Origin: CAYXUW01 sp964468375
GTDB lineage: Bacteria > Planctomycetota > Phycisphaerae > Sedimentisphaerales > Anaerobacaceae
Direction: 5' to 3'
Length of the DNA: 22,227 bases
Assembly (NCBI GenBank): GCA_964468375.1
Contig: CAYXUW010000021.1
Span: 1-22,227 of the forward strand
Shown piece by piece: positions 1-7,945 of this stretch (position 1 is the stretch's first letter; each line of letters opens with the position of its first letter). A program made the position numbers and the translations under genes. The notes below the pieces were generated by a model that saw only the letters and a list, made by a program, of their open reading frames with translations, was not told the DNA's origin and did not search any database.

Positions 1-443
1 GTTGTCGGTTGCTGTCCACTGCGAAAAATACGCCCGTTTTGATTATAGCGAGTCAGCAGGCAATCCAGGCAAACCCCGAAAAACGGAGCAGAATCACCCG
101 AAAAGGAGCCGAGATAGTCGGCTACCCAGATACGCAGGGCCGTTCCAATCTTTATTTTCTGCTTGATGAATTGAGTAGACGCGGCATCACCCAATTACTT
201 GTCGAAGGCGGCCCCACCGTTATAGCTTCGTTCCTGAAGGAAAAACTCGCTGACGAAATTCGTGTTTATATTGCATTGAAGTTGCTCGGCGGCTCCGGAG
301 AAGTCGATATATCCGGGCCGATGGCACAATTGCCCGAAGCTGTCGGCATGCATTATGTCGATATTAGCCGTTTCGGCGACGATATTAGGATTACCGGCTT
401 TTCAAAAGCAGCTTTAAGTAACCTCGTAGCCGGTTTTGAATAA
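1..443 (+). CDS. ribD: RibD C-terminal reductase domain (5' truncated by window edge)
   Basis: The open frame runs in from the left edge (first full codon at position 3) and stops at 441-443. The TTG at 9 is internal and not a credible start. About 146 residues remain, matching the C-terminal half of the riboflavin-specific deaminase/reductase. The reductase domain reduces the ribosyl group of the deaminated pyrimidine with NADPH in riboflavin synthesis. Visible family features are the TPVLIIAS strand near the start, the LLVEGGPTVIASFLKE segment (the Glu-Gly-Gly nucleotide-binding turn), and the LLGGSG element near the end. The N-terminal zinc deaminase domain must lie upstream, if the protein is bifunctional. 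The stop codon is 3 bases from the stop of the convergent uvrC-like gene, so the two transcripts must overlap or terminate inside each other. Confidence 0.85.
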   Translation, partial: CRLLSTAKNTPVLIIASQQAIQANPEKRSRITRKGAEIVGYPDTQGRSNLYFLLDELSRRGITQLLVEGGPTVIASFLKEKLADEIRVYIALKLLGGSGEVDISGPMAQLPEAVGMHYVDISRFGDDIRITGFSKAALSNLVAGFE

Positions 444-446
444 CGA

Positions 447-1790
447 TTAGGGTTTTTTATTCAGCATTTTTTTGCTCCGCAGGATATGGAAATAATGCTG
501 TGCGAAGCGGTGGGCCTCGTCGCGGACGTATTGTAGCAGTTTCAAAGCCGGCGAATGGCGGGGCAGTTTCAATGGTTTCAGGTTCCCCTGAAGGAAAATC
601 TCTTCCTCTTTTTTGGCAATCGCAGCGATTTTCACGAGAGGTGCGTTCATTTCTTTAAGAGCGGCTTCCGCGGCGTTTAAGTGCCCCCGGCCGCCGTCGA
701 TTAAAACAAGGTCGGGCCAGAGCTCTTCGCCGCGAAGAGCGTATTTATATCTGCGTTTTACCACTTCGGCAATCATCGCATAGTCGTCGATGCCTTTGAC
801 GGTTTTGATTTTGAACCGGCGATAGCCGCTTTTGAACGGTCTGCCGTCGATGAACTTAACGAGCGAGCCGACTGCTTCGGTCCCGGCGATGTTGGCGACG
901 TCAATTCCTTCGATAATTCTGATTGGTTGAGTCGTTTGCAGCAAACTCTGCAGTTTTGTAAGGGCTTCAGCCGGGTCAGCAGCGAAAACTTCTGGCTGAA
1001 CATCCTCATCGGGCGTGCCCCGGCGGTCCAGCCGCTCAATCAGCCGGATGCGGTCGCGAAACATCGCGGCTTTCTCATAATTCATTGCCGCTGAGGCCTC
1101 TTCCATCTGCTTTTTCAGCTGCCGAAGGATCGTTGAACGCTTGGAACGCAGAAACTTAACGAAATCTGTGATGATCTTTTTATATTCCCTCCTGTCAATT
1201 TTAGTTGCGCAGGGAGCGGTGCATTGTTTTATGCTGTATAAAAGGCAGGGGCGGAAAAACCTGCGTTTCCGGTCAGATTCGCTGATAGTCAGCTTGCAGC
1301 TTCGGAACTTAAATATCTTCTGCAGTTCCACGAAAACCGCTCGCAGCTCTTTCGCTCCGGCGAAAGGCCCGAAGAGCCGGCTGCCGCGCGCTCTGGGTTT
1401 GCGGGTTATATAAACGCCCGGAAATCCCTCCGATGTGGTGATTTCCAGATACGGAAAGGTTTTGTCGTCGACAAGGTCTGTATTGTAAGGCGGATGAATA
1501 TCCTTAATCAGCCGTGCTTCTTGTAGCATCGCGGCCACTTCCGTCTCCGTCTCCAGAAAGTCGACCGTCTTAACCTTATTGAGCATCTCGGCAATTTTCG
1601 GGCTGCGGGAAACAGCTGCCTCGCCTCCCGGCTGAAAATAACCGCCGACACGCGAACGCAGATTCTTGGCCTTGCCGATATAGAGAACTTTATCCTTCGC
1701 ACCTTTCATAAAATACAGACCCGGCGTCGTCGGAAAGCCCTTTATTTTCTCGCGTATCGTTTTGAATTTGTCTCCTGTTTTTACCGGCAT
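447..1790 (-). CDS. uvrC: Short UvrC-like excinuclease subunit lacking the C-terminal HhH domain
   Basis: The protein has 447 residues; typical UvrC has about 600. UvrC makes the two incisions beside DNA lesions marked by UvrAB. A GIY-YIG nuclease domain lies at about 20-100 (GLY at 24-26, YIG at 37-39, Arg45 and Arg47 in AKNLRSR, Glu91). Four cysteines, 165, 182, 190 and 194, match the family's iron-sulphur cluster region. A UVR (UvrB-binding) helix pair is at about 224-254. The RNase H-like 3' domain follows, with Asp297 in DVAN where most UvrCs have DISH, Asp365 in LIDGG, and RDEAHRFA at 423-430. RHSPAL at 411-416 replaces the usual RDSPAL. The protein ends about 17 residues after RDEAHRFA, so the helix-hairpin-helix domain is absent. 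The altered DISH motif and the missing domain make a specialised UvrC-family nuclease possible. The start is ATG at 1788-1790. Confidence 0.85.
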   Translation of the reverse strand: MPVKTGDKFKTIREKIKGFPTTPGLYFMKGAKDKVLYIGKAKNLRSRVGGYFQPGGEAAVSRSPKIAEMLNKVKTVDFLETETEVAAMLQEARLIKDIHPPYNTDLVDDKTFPYLEITTSEGFPGVYITRKPRARGSRLFGPFAGAKELRAVFVELQKIFKFRSCKLTISESDRKRRFFRPCLLYSIKQCTAPCATKIDRREYKKIITDFVKFLRSKRSTILRQLKKQMEEASAAMNYEKAAMFRDRIRLIERLDRRGTPDEDVQPEVFAADPAEALTKLQSLLQTTQPIRIIEGIDVANIAGTEAVGSLVKFIDGRPFKSGYRRFKIKTVKGIDDYAMIAEVVKRRYKYALRGEELWPDLVLIDGGRGHLNAAEAALKEMNAPLVKIAAIAKKEEEIFLQGNLKPLKLPRHSPALKLLQYVRDEAHRFAQHYFHILRSKKMLNKKP

Positions 1791-1986
1791 GTCATTATCT
1801 TAACATTATTGTGAAAATATCTGAAATGCGTTGCTCTATTCGAAAAAAAATTTTTCTCCTCATAGCTTTAGTAACTGCAAAGGATTAACAAAAAGATTAT
1901 CAGATTTGCGTGAAAAAATCTCGAATTTGGTCTTTACACCTAATCAGATTGTCATTAATCTGCCGATACAGTTTTTACGGGCTTTA

Positions 1987-2033
1987 TAACTATATCTGGC
2001 GTTATTCCCGTTATTCTTTACTATATATTGTGG
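1987..2033 (+). promoter_or_regulatory. Tandem NrdR-box-like operators upstream of nrdJ
   Basis: The core CTATATATTG at 2021-2030 matches all ten central positions of the NrdR box (CwAtATaTwG). A second, weaker core, CTATATCTGG at 1990-1999, matches eight of ten. Their centres are 31 bp apart, the three-helical-turn spacing usual for paired NrdR boxes. NrdR is the ATP/dATP-sensing repressor of ribonucleotide reductase operons, so the placement just ahead of nrdJ makes sense. No cobalamin riboswitch was recognised in the same 270-base gap, and no confident -35/-10 pair could be assigned. Confidence 0.7.
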
Positions 2034-2060
2034 TACCATTTTTCGCACGGAGGCGCGTAA

Positions 2061-5000
2061 ATGTCGCATAAATTCAACCCCGAAAACCCATTTGGAAACA
2101 AGCAGACCCGCCCGGGGGCGTCTGTAGATAATGCCGAATCGGTCGGCTTGAGAGTGGAGCATTTCTTCTCGACTCCTGACACTCATCCGTTTGACCAGCT
2201 CGAATGGGAAAAGCGTTCGGCTAAAATCACCGGCGATAACGAACAGGCGATATTCGAGCAGGATAATATTGAAGTGCCTGCATCCTGGAGCCAGTTGGCA
2301 ACCAAGGTAGTGGCCAGCAAATATTTCTACGGCGACGTTGAGACCGGCCAAAGGGAAAATTCCGTAAAACAGCTCGTCCATCGTGTCTGCAGGGCGATTG
2401 CCGACCGCGGCAGGAAAGACGGCTACTTCGCCACCGACGAAGATGCCGAGGTTTTCTACAACGAGCTTACCTGGCTGTGTGTGAATCAATACGGGTCGTT
2501 CAATTCGCCCGTATGGTTTAATGTAGGCCTTTTCGACGTCTACGGCGTTGCCGGAGGAAAACATAATTTCCATTGGGACCCCCAGCGAAAAGAGGCCGTT
2601 GCCTGCGAAAACAGCTACGAATACCCGCAGGCCTCAGCTTGTTTTATTCAGTCGGTTAAGGACTCGATGGAAGACATAATGCGCCTGGCGGCAAGCGAGG
2701 CAATGCTCTTCAAGCACGGCTCAGGAACTGGAACCGACCTCTCAACGCTGCGAAGCAGCAAAGAAAAGCTCTCCGGCGGGGGCAAACCTTCCGGGCCTTT
2801 GAGCTTTATGCGGGTTTACGACCAGATAGCCGCCGTAATCAAATCGGGCGGCAAAACCAGACGCGCCGCAAAAATGCAGTCGCTGAAGGTCACCCACCCC
2901 GATATCGAGGAATTTATTACCTGCAAGGCAGAGGAGGAAAAAAAGGCCTGGACACTTATAGAGGCCGGCTACAACGGAGAATATAACCAGCAGGCCTACA
3001 GCAGCGTGATGTTCCAGAATTCCAACCTTTCGGTGCGCGTTACCGACGAGTTTATGCAGGCCGTCGAAAAAGACGCCCAGTGGGCCACCCACGCCGTTAC
3101 GACCGGCGAAAAGATGCAGGAGCACTCGGCACGCAAGCTGATGGAACTGATTTCCGAGGGAACGAGAATTTGCGGCGACCCCGGCCTGCAGTATGACAGC
3201 ACGATTAACCGCTGGCACACCTGCCCGAATACCGGCCCGATTAATGCCTCCAATCCCTGCAGCGAGTATATGTTCGTCGATGACTCCGCCTGCAACCTGG
3301 CCTCGCTGAATCTTATGAAATTCCGCAAGGAGGACGGCTCTTTCGATGTGACCGGCTTCAAAAATGCCGTTCGGCTGTTCATCATCGCCCAGGAAATCCT
3401 CGTTGATAACGGCAGCTATCCCGACAAAGCCATTGCAATCAACAGTCATCGCTTCCGTCCGCTCGGCCTCGGCTACGCCAATCTCGGCTCTCTCTTTATG
3501 AGCTTGGCTCTTCCCTATGATTCCGACCAGGCAAGGGCTCTCGCTTCGGTAATCAGCGCAATATTGACCGGCACCGCCTATACGGCCAGTGCCGAAATCG
3601 CCGCAATAAAAGGACCTTTCGAAGAGTTCGACAGGAACAAAGAAGCGATGCTCAAGGTTATAAATATGCACCGCCAGCATGCCCTCAATATCCCCGAACC
3701 GCATTGCCCTGACTATATGCGCCACGCCGCCAGAGATGTTTGGGACGAGGCCTTCGACGCCGGCTCAAAGTTCGGTTTCCGCAATGCTCAGGCGACCGTT
3801 CTGGCACCGACCGGCACTATCGGCTTTATGATGGATTGTGATACCACCGGCGTAGAGCCCGATATCGCTCTGGTTAAATACAAGCTGCTGGCAGGCGGCG
3901 GGATGCTCAAGCTTGTCAACAAGACCGTCGCAATGGCCCTCGACCGCCTCGGCTACAGCGCCGAAGATATAAAATCAATCTGCGACCATATTGACGAAAA
4001 TGACACCATCGAGGGTGCGAAAAAGCTAAATCCGGACCATTTGTCGGTTTTCGACTGTGCTTTTAAGCCGCGCAGCGGCAAAAGGCATATTCACTATATG
4101 GCGCATCTGAAAATGATGGCCGCCGTCCAGCCGTTCATATCCGGCGCCATCAGCAAAACCATAAATATGCCAAAAGAAAGCACGGTCGAGGAAATCGCCG
4201 CCGCCTATAACGAGGGCTGGAAGCTCGGCTTAAAGGCAGTGGCTATCTACCGCGATAGCTCCAAAAGATTACAGCCGGTCTCTACCAAAAAGCACAAGCC
4301 GGCGGCAAAGGCCAAAACCGATATCGAAGCTGCGGTTCAGTCTCGGCCCTTCAGGCGTCGGCTGCCGGATACACGCCAGAGCGTAACGCATAAATTTTCT
4401 GTCGCAGGTCATGAGGGCTACCTGACGGTGGGGCTGTACGAGGACGGCCAGCCTGGTGAAGTCTTTATCACTATGGCCAAGGAAGGCAGCACCGTCGGCG
4501 GCCTTATGGATGTTATTGGCACCTGCACTTCGATGGCATTGCAGTATGGCGTCCCCCTGATTACGCTCGTGGACAAGTTCCGCCACGCCCGCTTCGAGCC
4601 GTCCGGTATGACGTCCAACCGCGATATCCCCTTTGCCAAAAGCTTAATCGACTACATCTTCTGCTGGCTCGGCTGCCGCTTCATACCCGGCTACGCCGAG
4701 CGAAATACACCTAATCGGCCGGCGCCGGATATCAAGGAAAGCAAAAACACGACGACAGCAAAACAGCTCGTCGAAAAGACCAAAGATTTGGCTCAGAAAA
4801 TCGCCGAAGCCAAAACCACGGCAAAACCCAAAGAAAAGATAGTTCCCCTCGAAAAGGATTCCAAACAGTCCTCCGATGCCTCTAAAGGCAGATTTGCCGG
4901 CCTTGCCAATCGAATCGGCGCTCTGGTAACCTCGGCTATAAGCGATGAGGACGGCCCGACAAAGTCTAAGGCCTCTGTTATGCAGCAGTTTAATTCCCAG

Positions 5001-5114
5001 TTCGAGCATTTCCAGGACGATGCCCCCGCCTGCGACATCTGCGGCTCGATCACCGTCCGTAACGGCTCCTGCTACAAATGCTTCAACTGCGGTAACTCTA
5101 TGGGCTGTTCGTAG
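2061..5114 (+). CDS. nrdJ: Adenosylcobalamin-dependent (class II) ribonucleotide reductase
   Basis: This 1017-residue enzyme converts ribonucleotides to deoxyribonucleotides in the cytoplasm, using a B12-generated thiyl radical, and needs no NrdB partner. The active-site NPCSE is at 398-402 (radical Cys400, Glu402). Cys194 (SACF) and Cys411 (DSACNLASLNL) are the expected redox-active pair. The KHGSGTGTDLS loop lies near 218-228 and the phosphate-binding PTGTIG at 583-588. A charged Lys/Ala-rich linker of roughly 700-980 includes a further conserved NrdJ module (HKFSVAGHEGYLTVGLYEDG). The tail carries Cys991, 994, 1004, 1007, 1010 and 1016, a pattern suiting metal binding or reduction of the active site. 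The ATG has a GGAGG ribosome-binding site at 2049-2053. Upstream NrdR-like boxes suggest nucleotide-responsive repression. Confidence 0.95.
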   Translation: MSHKFNPENPFGNKQTRPGASVDNAESVGLRVEHFFSTPDTHPFDQLEWEKRSAKITGDNEQAIFEQDNIEVPASWSQLATKVVASKYFYGDVETGQRENSVKQLVHRVCRAIADRGRKDGYFATDEDAEVFYNELTWLCVNQYGSFNSPVWFNVGLFDVYGVAGGKHNFHWDPQRKEAVACENSYEYPQASACFIQSVKDSMEDIMRLAASEAMLFKHGSGTGTDLSTLRSSKEKLSGGGKPSGPLSFMRVYDQIAAVIKSGGKTRRAAKMQSLKVTHPDIEEFITCKAEEEKKAWTLIEAGYNGEYNQQAYSSVMFQNSNLSVRVTDEFMQAVEKDAQWATHAVTTGEKMQEHSARKLMELISEGTRICGDPGLQYDSTINRWHTCPNTGPINASNPCSEYMFVDDSACNLASLNLMKFRKEDGSFDVTGFKNAVRLFIIAQEILVDNGSYPDKAIAINSHRFRPLGLGYANLGSLFMSLALPYDSDQARALASVISAILTGTAYTASAEIAAIKGPFEEFDRNKEAMLKVINMHRQHALNIPEPHCPDYMRHAARDVWDEAFDAGSKFGFRNAQATVLAPTGTIGFMMDCDTTGVEPDIALVKYKLLAGGGMLKLVNKTVAMALDRLGYSAEDIKSICDHIDENDTIEGAKKLNPDHLSVFDCAFKPRSGKRHIHYMAHLKMMAAVQPFISGAISKTINMPKESTVEEIAAAYNEGWKLGLKAVAIYRDSSKRLQPVSTKKHKPAAKAKTDIEAAVQSRPFRRRLPDTRQSVTHKFSVAGHEGYLTVGLYEDGQPGEVFITMAKEGSTVGGLMDVIGTCTSMALQYGVPLITLVDKFRHARFEPSGMTSNRDIPFAKSLIDYIFCWLGCRFIPGYAERNTPNRPAPDIKESKNTTTAKQLVEKTKDLAQKIAEAKTTAKPKEKIVPLEKDSKQSSDASKGRFAGLANRIGALVTSAISDEDGPTKSKASVMQQFNSQFEHFQDDAPACDICGSITVRNGSCYKCFNCGNSMGCS

Positions 5115-5120
5115 CGAAGC

Positions 5121-5151
5121 GATTTGGGTTTGATTGGCTTTGATTGGGTTT
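5121..5151 (+). repeat. Three near-identical GATTGG(G/C)TTT units
   Basis: Directly after the nrdJ stop there are three short direct repeats: GATTTGGGTTT at 5121-5131, GATTGGCTTT at 5132-5141 and GATTGGGTTT at 5142-5151. They are probably a slippage-type simple repeat. No function is evident. Confidence 0.5.
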
Positions 5152-5635
5152 GTTTTCACCAAGTGTCTAATTCGCATTTTTCGTTATAACTCCGTTTTGC
5201 AAATACTGTTATGAAGACTTGACTTTTTGAAAAATTGGCTTTGTTTTGCATAATTAACATTATTTTGATTGAAGTTTCCTTTCATGATAGAGAGTCTCCG
5301 CTGGGGTTTGCGCCTGCCGTATAAAAGGCGAGGCAAAATCCGCTACAAGGTTGAAAATATTAAGTCGTTTCTGACCCGGACCTGCTGGTCCCACGACCTT
5401 GCACTGCTGTGCGATATGCAGTTTGCGATTTCGCAAACTTGAGTGGCATTATACCAAATTTCGGGCAAAAATCAAGAGAAAAATATAAAGGTTGTGGGGG
5501 ATTGGGAAATGGGGTAAAATATTGTGAAGCTATGGCGGAGCGCGAGCATCGCAGGATTTTCATAATTAGAATGCTTTGGCTAACTTTTTGATGCAAAATA
5601 ATACGTACGGTTTATATTTAAAAAGCAGAGCTTAT
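5152..5635. other. Gene-free AT-rich stretch with several small hairpins
   Basis: No convincing gene lies between nrdJ and the cyclase-PPR gene. The stretch from 5305 to 5439 is rich in inverted repeats. There is a bulged stem between about 5305-5318 and 5327-5341 (GCCTGCC against GGC-G-AGGC, extended by TTTGC/GCAAA). Two adjacent hairpins share a TGCT loop: GGACC-TGCT-GGTCC at 5378-5391 and GCAC-TGCT-GTGC at 5401-5412. An 8-9 bp palindromic stem follows at 5420-5439 (AGTTTGCGA/TCGCAAACT). This could be a leader RNA of the downstream gene, a small structured RNA, or the remains of a mobile palindromic element. The sequence alone does not decide. Confidence 0.4.
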
Positions 5636-7945
5636 ATGGAAAATGATAAAACAGCAAAGCCCGAACCATATCTTGTTTATTGCCTTCTTATCGATATGAT
5701 TGACTCTACTAAAAGGGGATTAGAACTTTCTACAAGCCAGCTAGACCAATTTAACTTATCACTAGTAGAGCAAATTAGACCACATATTGAAAAACTTGAC
5801 TTAGGTGATGCTGTTCTAAAGTTCACTGGAGATGGATGGTTGTTGATAACAAATGGAGTGAAGAATGTAGCTCGTCTATGTTGTCTTGCAATAATTATGG
5901 CAAACAAATTTCAGGATGAGATGAGCGAAAGAACCTCAATTGAGCGAGATACTATATCACCACTTCGCATTACTATTTGTTCGGGTCGGGATATAAGTGT
6001 TGAATTGCCAGACGGCAGGAAAGATTGGGTAGGCGATAGTGTTCGGAGATCAACCCGAGCTTCGAAATGCTGTTCGCCTAACCAGATACTTATTGATGAA
6101 CCTGTCCGCCATTGCATATTCCGAGATTTTAGTATTAAAAAAAATCCTATAAAGGATATACCTGAAAAATTTGAAGAAGATTTTCCAATATATGTTCTGG
6201 AAAAACTAAAAATTGATGCTGCTGCAAATTCAAAAACCCCTGAATGTTTTGTTTACACACTTGAGATTATCGGAAAAGCAAAAGAAGCTAAAAAAGTGGC
6301 GAATCAAGTTTCTCAACGTCTTAGAAGTGAAGTTCGTAAGGCTGGTAAGACTGAGAAAAAACTTCAGCGAATTTTGAGAAGTTGGAATCGACTCATGGCA
6401 AGCATTATTGATTATCAGATGGTGCTTAAAATCTCTAAAAGCATCTTATCTGCTGGGTTAAATCCCGACGTGGTTACATACAATATACTAATTAATAAAG
6501 CTCCAGACTACGAAACAGCTAAGGGATGGGTAGATAAAATGCGTGAAAAGGATGTTGTGCCTAATACTATTACCTACAATACACTCATCAATAAGGTTCC
6601 GGACTACGAAACAGCTAAAGGTTGGGTGGATAAAATGCATGAAGGGGGTGTTGTATCTAATGCTATTACTTATAATACACTCATTAATAAGGCTCCGGAC
6701 TACGAAACAGCTAGGAGATGGGTAGATAAAATGAAAGAAGAAAATATCGTGCCTAATGTTGTCACCTATAACACGCTCATTAAGAAGACTCCAGATTACG
6801 AAAAGGCTAAGAGATGGGTAGATAAAATGTGTGAAGAAGATATTGGGTCTGATGCTTATACATATAATTTACTTATTACAAAAACTCGGGACTATGAAAC
6901 GGCCATGGAAGTTCTGGATATGATGTGTAAAGACGGAATTAAACCTGACGTTGATACATATAATAAACTTATCGAGAAGAGTGATGACTACAAAACGGCA
7001 ACAGGAGTCTTAGATATGATGCGTAAAGACGGAATACAGTTTGACGTTTCTACATATAACAGACTCATCGTAAAGAGTGATGACTATGAAACAGCCATAG
7101 GAGTCCTAGATATGATGCGTAAAGACGGAATCAACCTTGATGTTTCTACATATAACGGGCTCATCGGGAAGAGCGATGACTACGAAACGGCTATAAGCGT
7201 TTTGGATATGATGTGTGAAGACAACATCCGGCCCAATGTTGCAACCTATAACGCACTCATCGAGAGGAGTGCTGACTGTGAAAAGGCCATAAACGCCTTG
7301 GATATGATGCGTAAAGACGGAATACAGCCCAATGTTGCAGTATATATCGGAATCATCGAGAAGAGTGCTGATTACGAAATGGCTATAGGTGTTCTGGATA
7401 TGATGCGTAAAGATGGTATCCAGCCTAGTGTTGCTATATATAATAAACTTATCGAGAAGAGCGATGACTATGAAACGGCCGTAAGCGTTCTAGATATGAT
7501 GCGTAAAGACGGCATATTGCTCGGCACTGCTACACATCAAAGACTCATTGAGAAGACTGATGACTATAAAACAGCCATAGGAGTCCTAGATATGATGTGT
7601 GAAGACAAAATCCAACCCAATGTTGCAACATATAACGGACTAATCGGGAAGAGTGCTGACTACCAAACGGCCGTAAGCGTTTTGGATATGATGCTTAAAG
7701 ACGGAATCCAGCCCAATGTTGCAACATATAACGGACTCATCGAGAAGAGCGCTGACTACCAAACGGCCGTAAGCGTTTTGGATATGATGCATAAAGATGG
7801 CATACAGCCTGACATTGATATATATAACAGACTGCTCGAAAAGACCAATGACCATGATAAAGCCAGAGGTATCATGGCTATAATGTACAAAAACAGCATC
7901 AGACCTAATATTAGGACTTACAGCTTGATATCTGAAAAAAAATGA
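5636..7945 (+). CDS. Class III adenylate-cyclase-like domain fused to a PPR repeat array
   Basis: Residues 1-180 form a class III nucleotidyl cyclase fold. Asp20 (IDMIDST) and Asp66 (KFTGDG) are the two metal-binding aspartates. Lys62 and Asp130 sit at the purine-specifying positions in the Lys/Asp adenylate pattern. Arg141 matches the transition-state arginine, but the partner asparagine is Arg137 (GDSVRRSTR). After a linker of about 65 residues come one degenerate and fifteen full 32-residue PPR-like repeats (consensus TYNxLIxKSxDYETA then VLDMMxKDGIxPN), plus a final stub. PPR solenoids bind single-stranded RNA and are mainly eukaryotic organellar proteins. No signal peptide or membrane segment is visible, so it is probably cytoplasmic. 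The gene is visibly more AT-rich than nrdJ (one 60-base line sampled in each: 35% versus 53% GC), consistent with transfer. No start has a good ribosome-binding site; ATG 5636 abuts the domain, with ATG 5591 and TTG 5576 as alternatives. It has no evident operon partner. Confidence 0.8.
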   Translation: MENDKTAKPEPYLVYCLLIDMIDSTKRGLELSTSQLDQFNLSLVEQIRPHIEKLDLGDAVLKFTGDGWLLITNGVKNVARLCCLAIIMANKFQDEMSERTSIERDTISPLRITICSGRDISVELPDGRKDWVGDSVRRSTRASKCCSPNQILIDEPVRHCIFRDFSIKKNPIKDIPEKFEEDFPIYVLEKLKIDAAANSKTPECFVYTLEIIGKAKEAKKVANQVSQRLRSEVRKAGKTEKKLQRILRSWNRLMASIIDYQMVLKISKSILSAGLNPDVVTYNILINKAPDYETAKGWVDKMREKDVVPNTITYNTLINKVPDYETAKGWVDKMHEGGVVSNAITYNTLINKAPDYETARRWVDKMKEENIVPNVVTYNTLIKKTPDYEKAKRWVDKMCEEDIGSDAYTYNLLITKTRDYETAMEVLDMMCKDGIKPDVDTYNKLIEKSDDYKTATGVLDMMRKDGIQFDVSTYNRLIVKSDDYETAIGVLDMMRKDGINLDVSTYNGLIGKSDDYETAISVLDMMCEDNIRPNVATYNALIERSADCEKAINALDMMRKDGIQPNVAVYIGIIEKSADYEMAIGVLDMMRKDGIQPSVAIYNKLIEKSDDYETAVSVLDMMRKDGILLGTATHQRLIEKTDDYKTAIGVLDMMCEDKIQPNVATYNGLIGKSADYQTAVSVLDMMLKDGIQPNVATYNGLIEKSADYQTAVSVLDMMHKDGIQPDIDIYNRLLEKTNDHDKARGIMAIMYKNSIRPNIRTYSLISEKK
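6374..7942 (+). repeat. Tandem 96-bp in-frame repeats encoding 32-residue PPR-like units
   Basis: Unit 1 starts at 6470, and later units start every 96 bp without exception up to 7910, where a truncated sixteenth unit (IRTYSLISEKK) ends the protein. A degenerate unit 0 occupies 6374-6469. Units 1-4 share a second helix of WVDKM type. Units 5-14 share a VLDMM type and are closer to each other in DNA, for example the recurrent GGAGTCCTAGATATGATG. This suggests two rounds of duplication. Canonical PPR motifs have 35 residues; here the loop between helix A and helix B is about three residues shorter. Confidence 0.9.

Noticed and set aside
1791..2060. Possible cobalamin riboswitch upstream of nrdJ
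   Set aside because: No B12-box-like element or matching multi-stem layout could be found; the NrdR-type boxes explain regulation better.
2742..3725. Long antisense open frame inside nrdJ
   Set aside because: It has no protein family features and is explained by codon bias of nrdJ on the opposite strand.
6470..7909. Regular repeats that might be taken for a CRISPR array
   Set aside because: The period is 96 bp, fully in frame and protein coding, with no conserved direct-repeat/spacer alternation.
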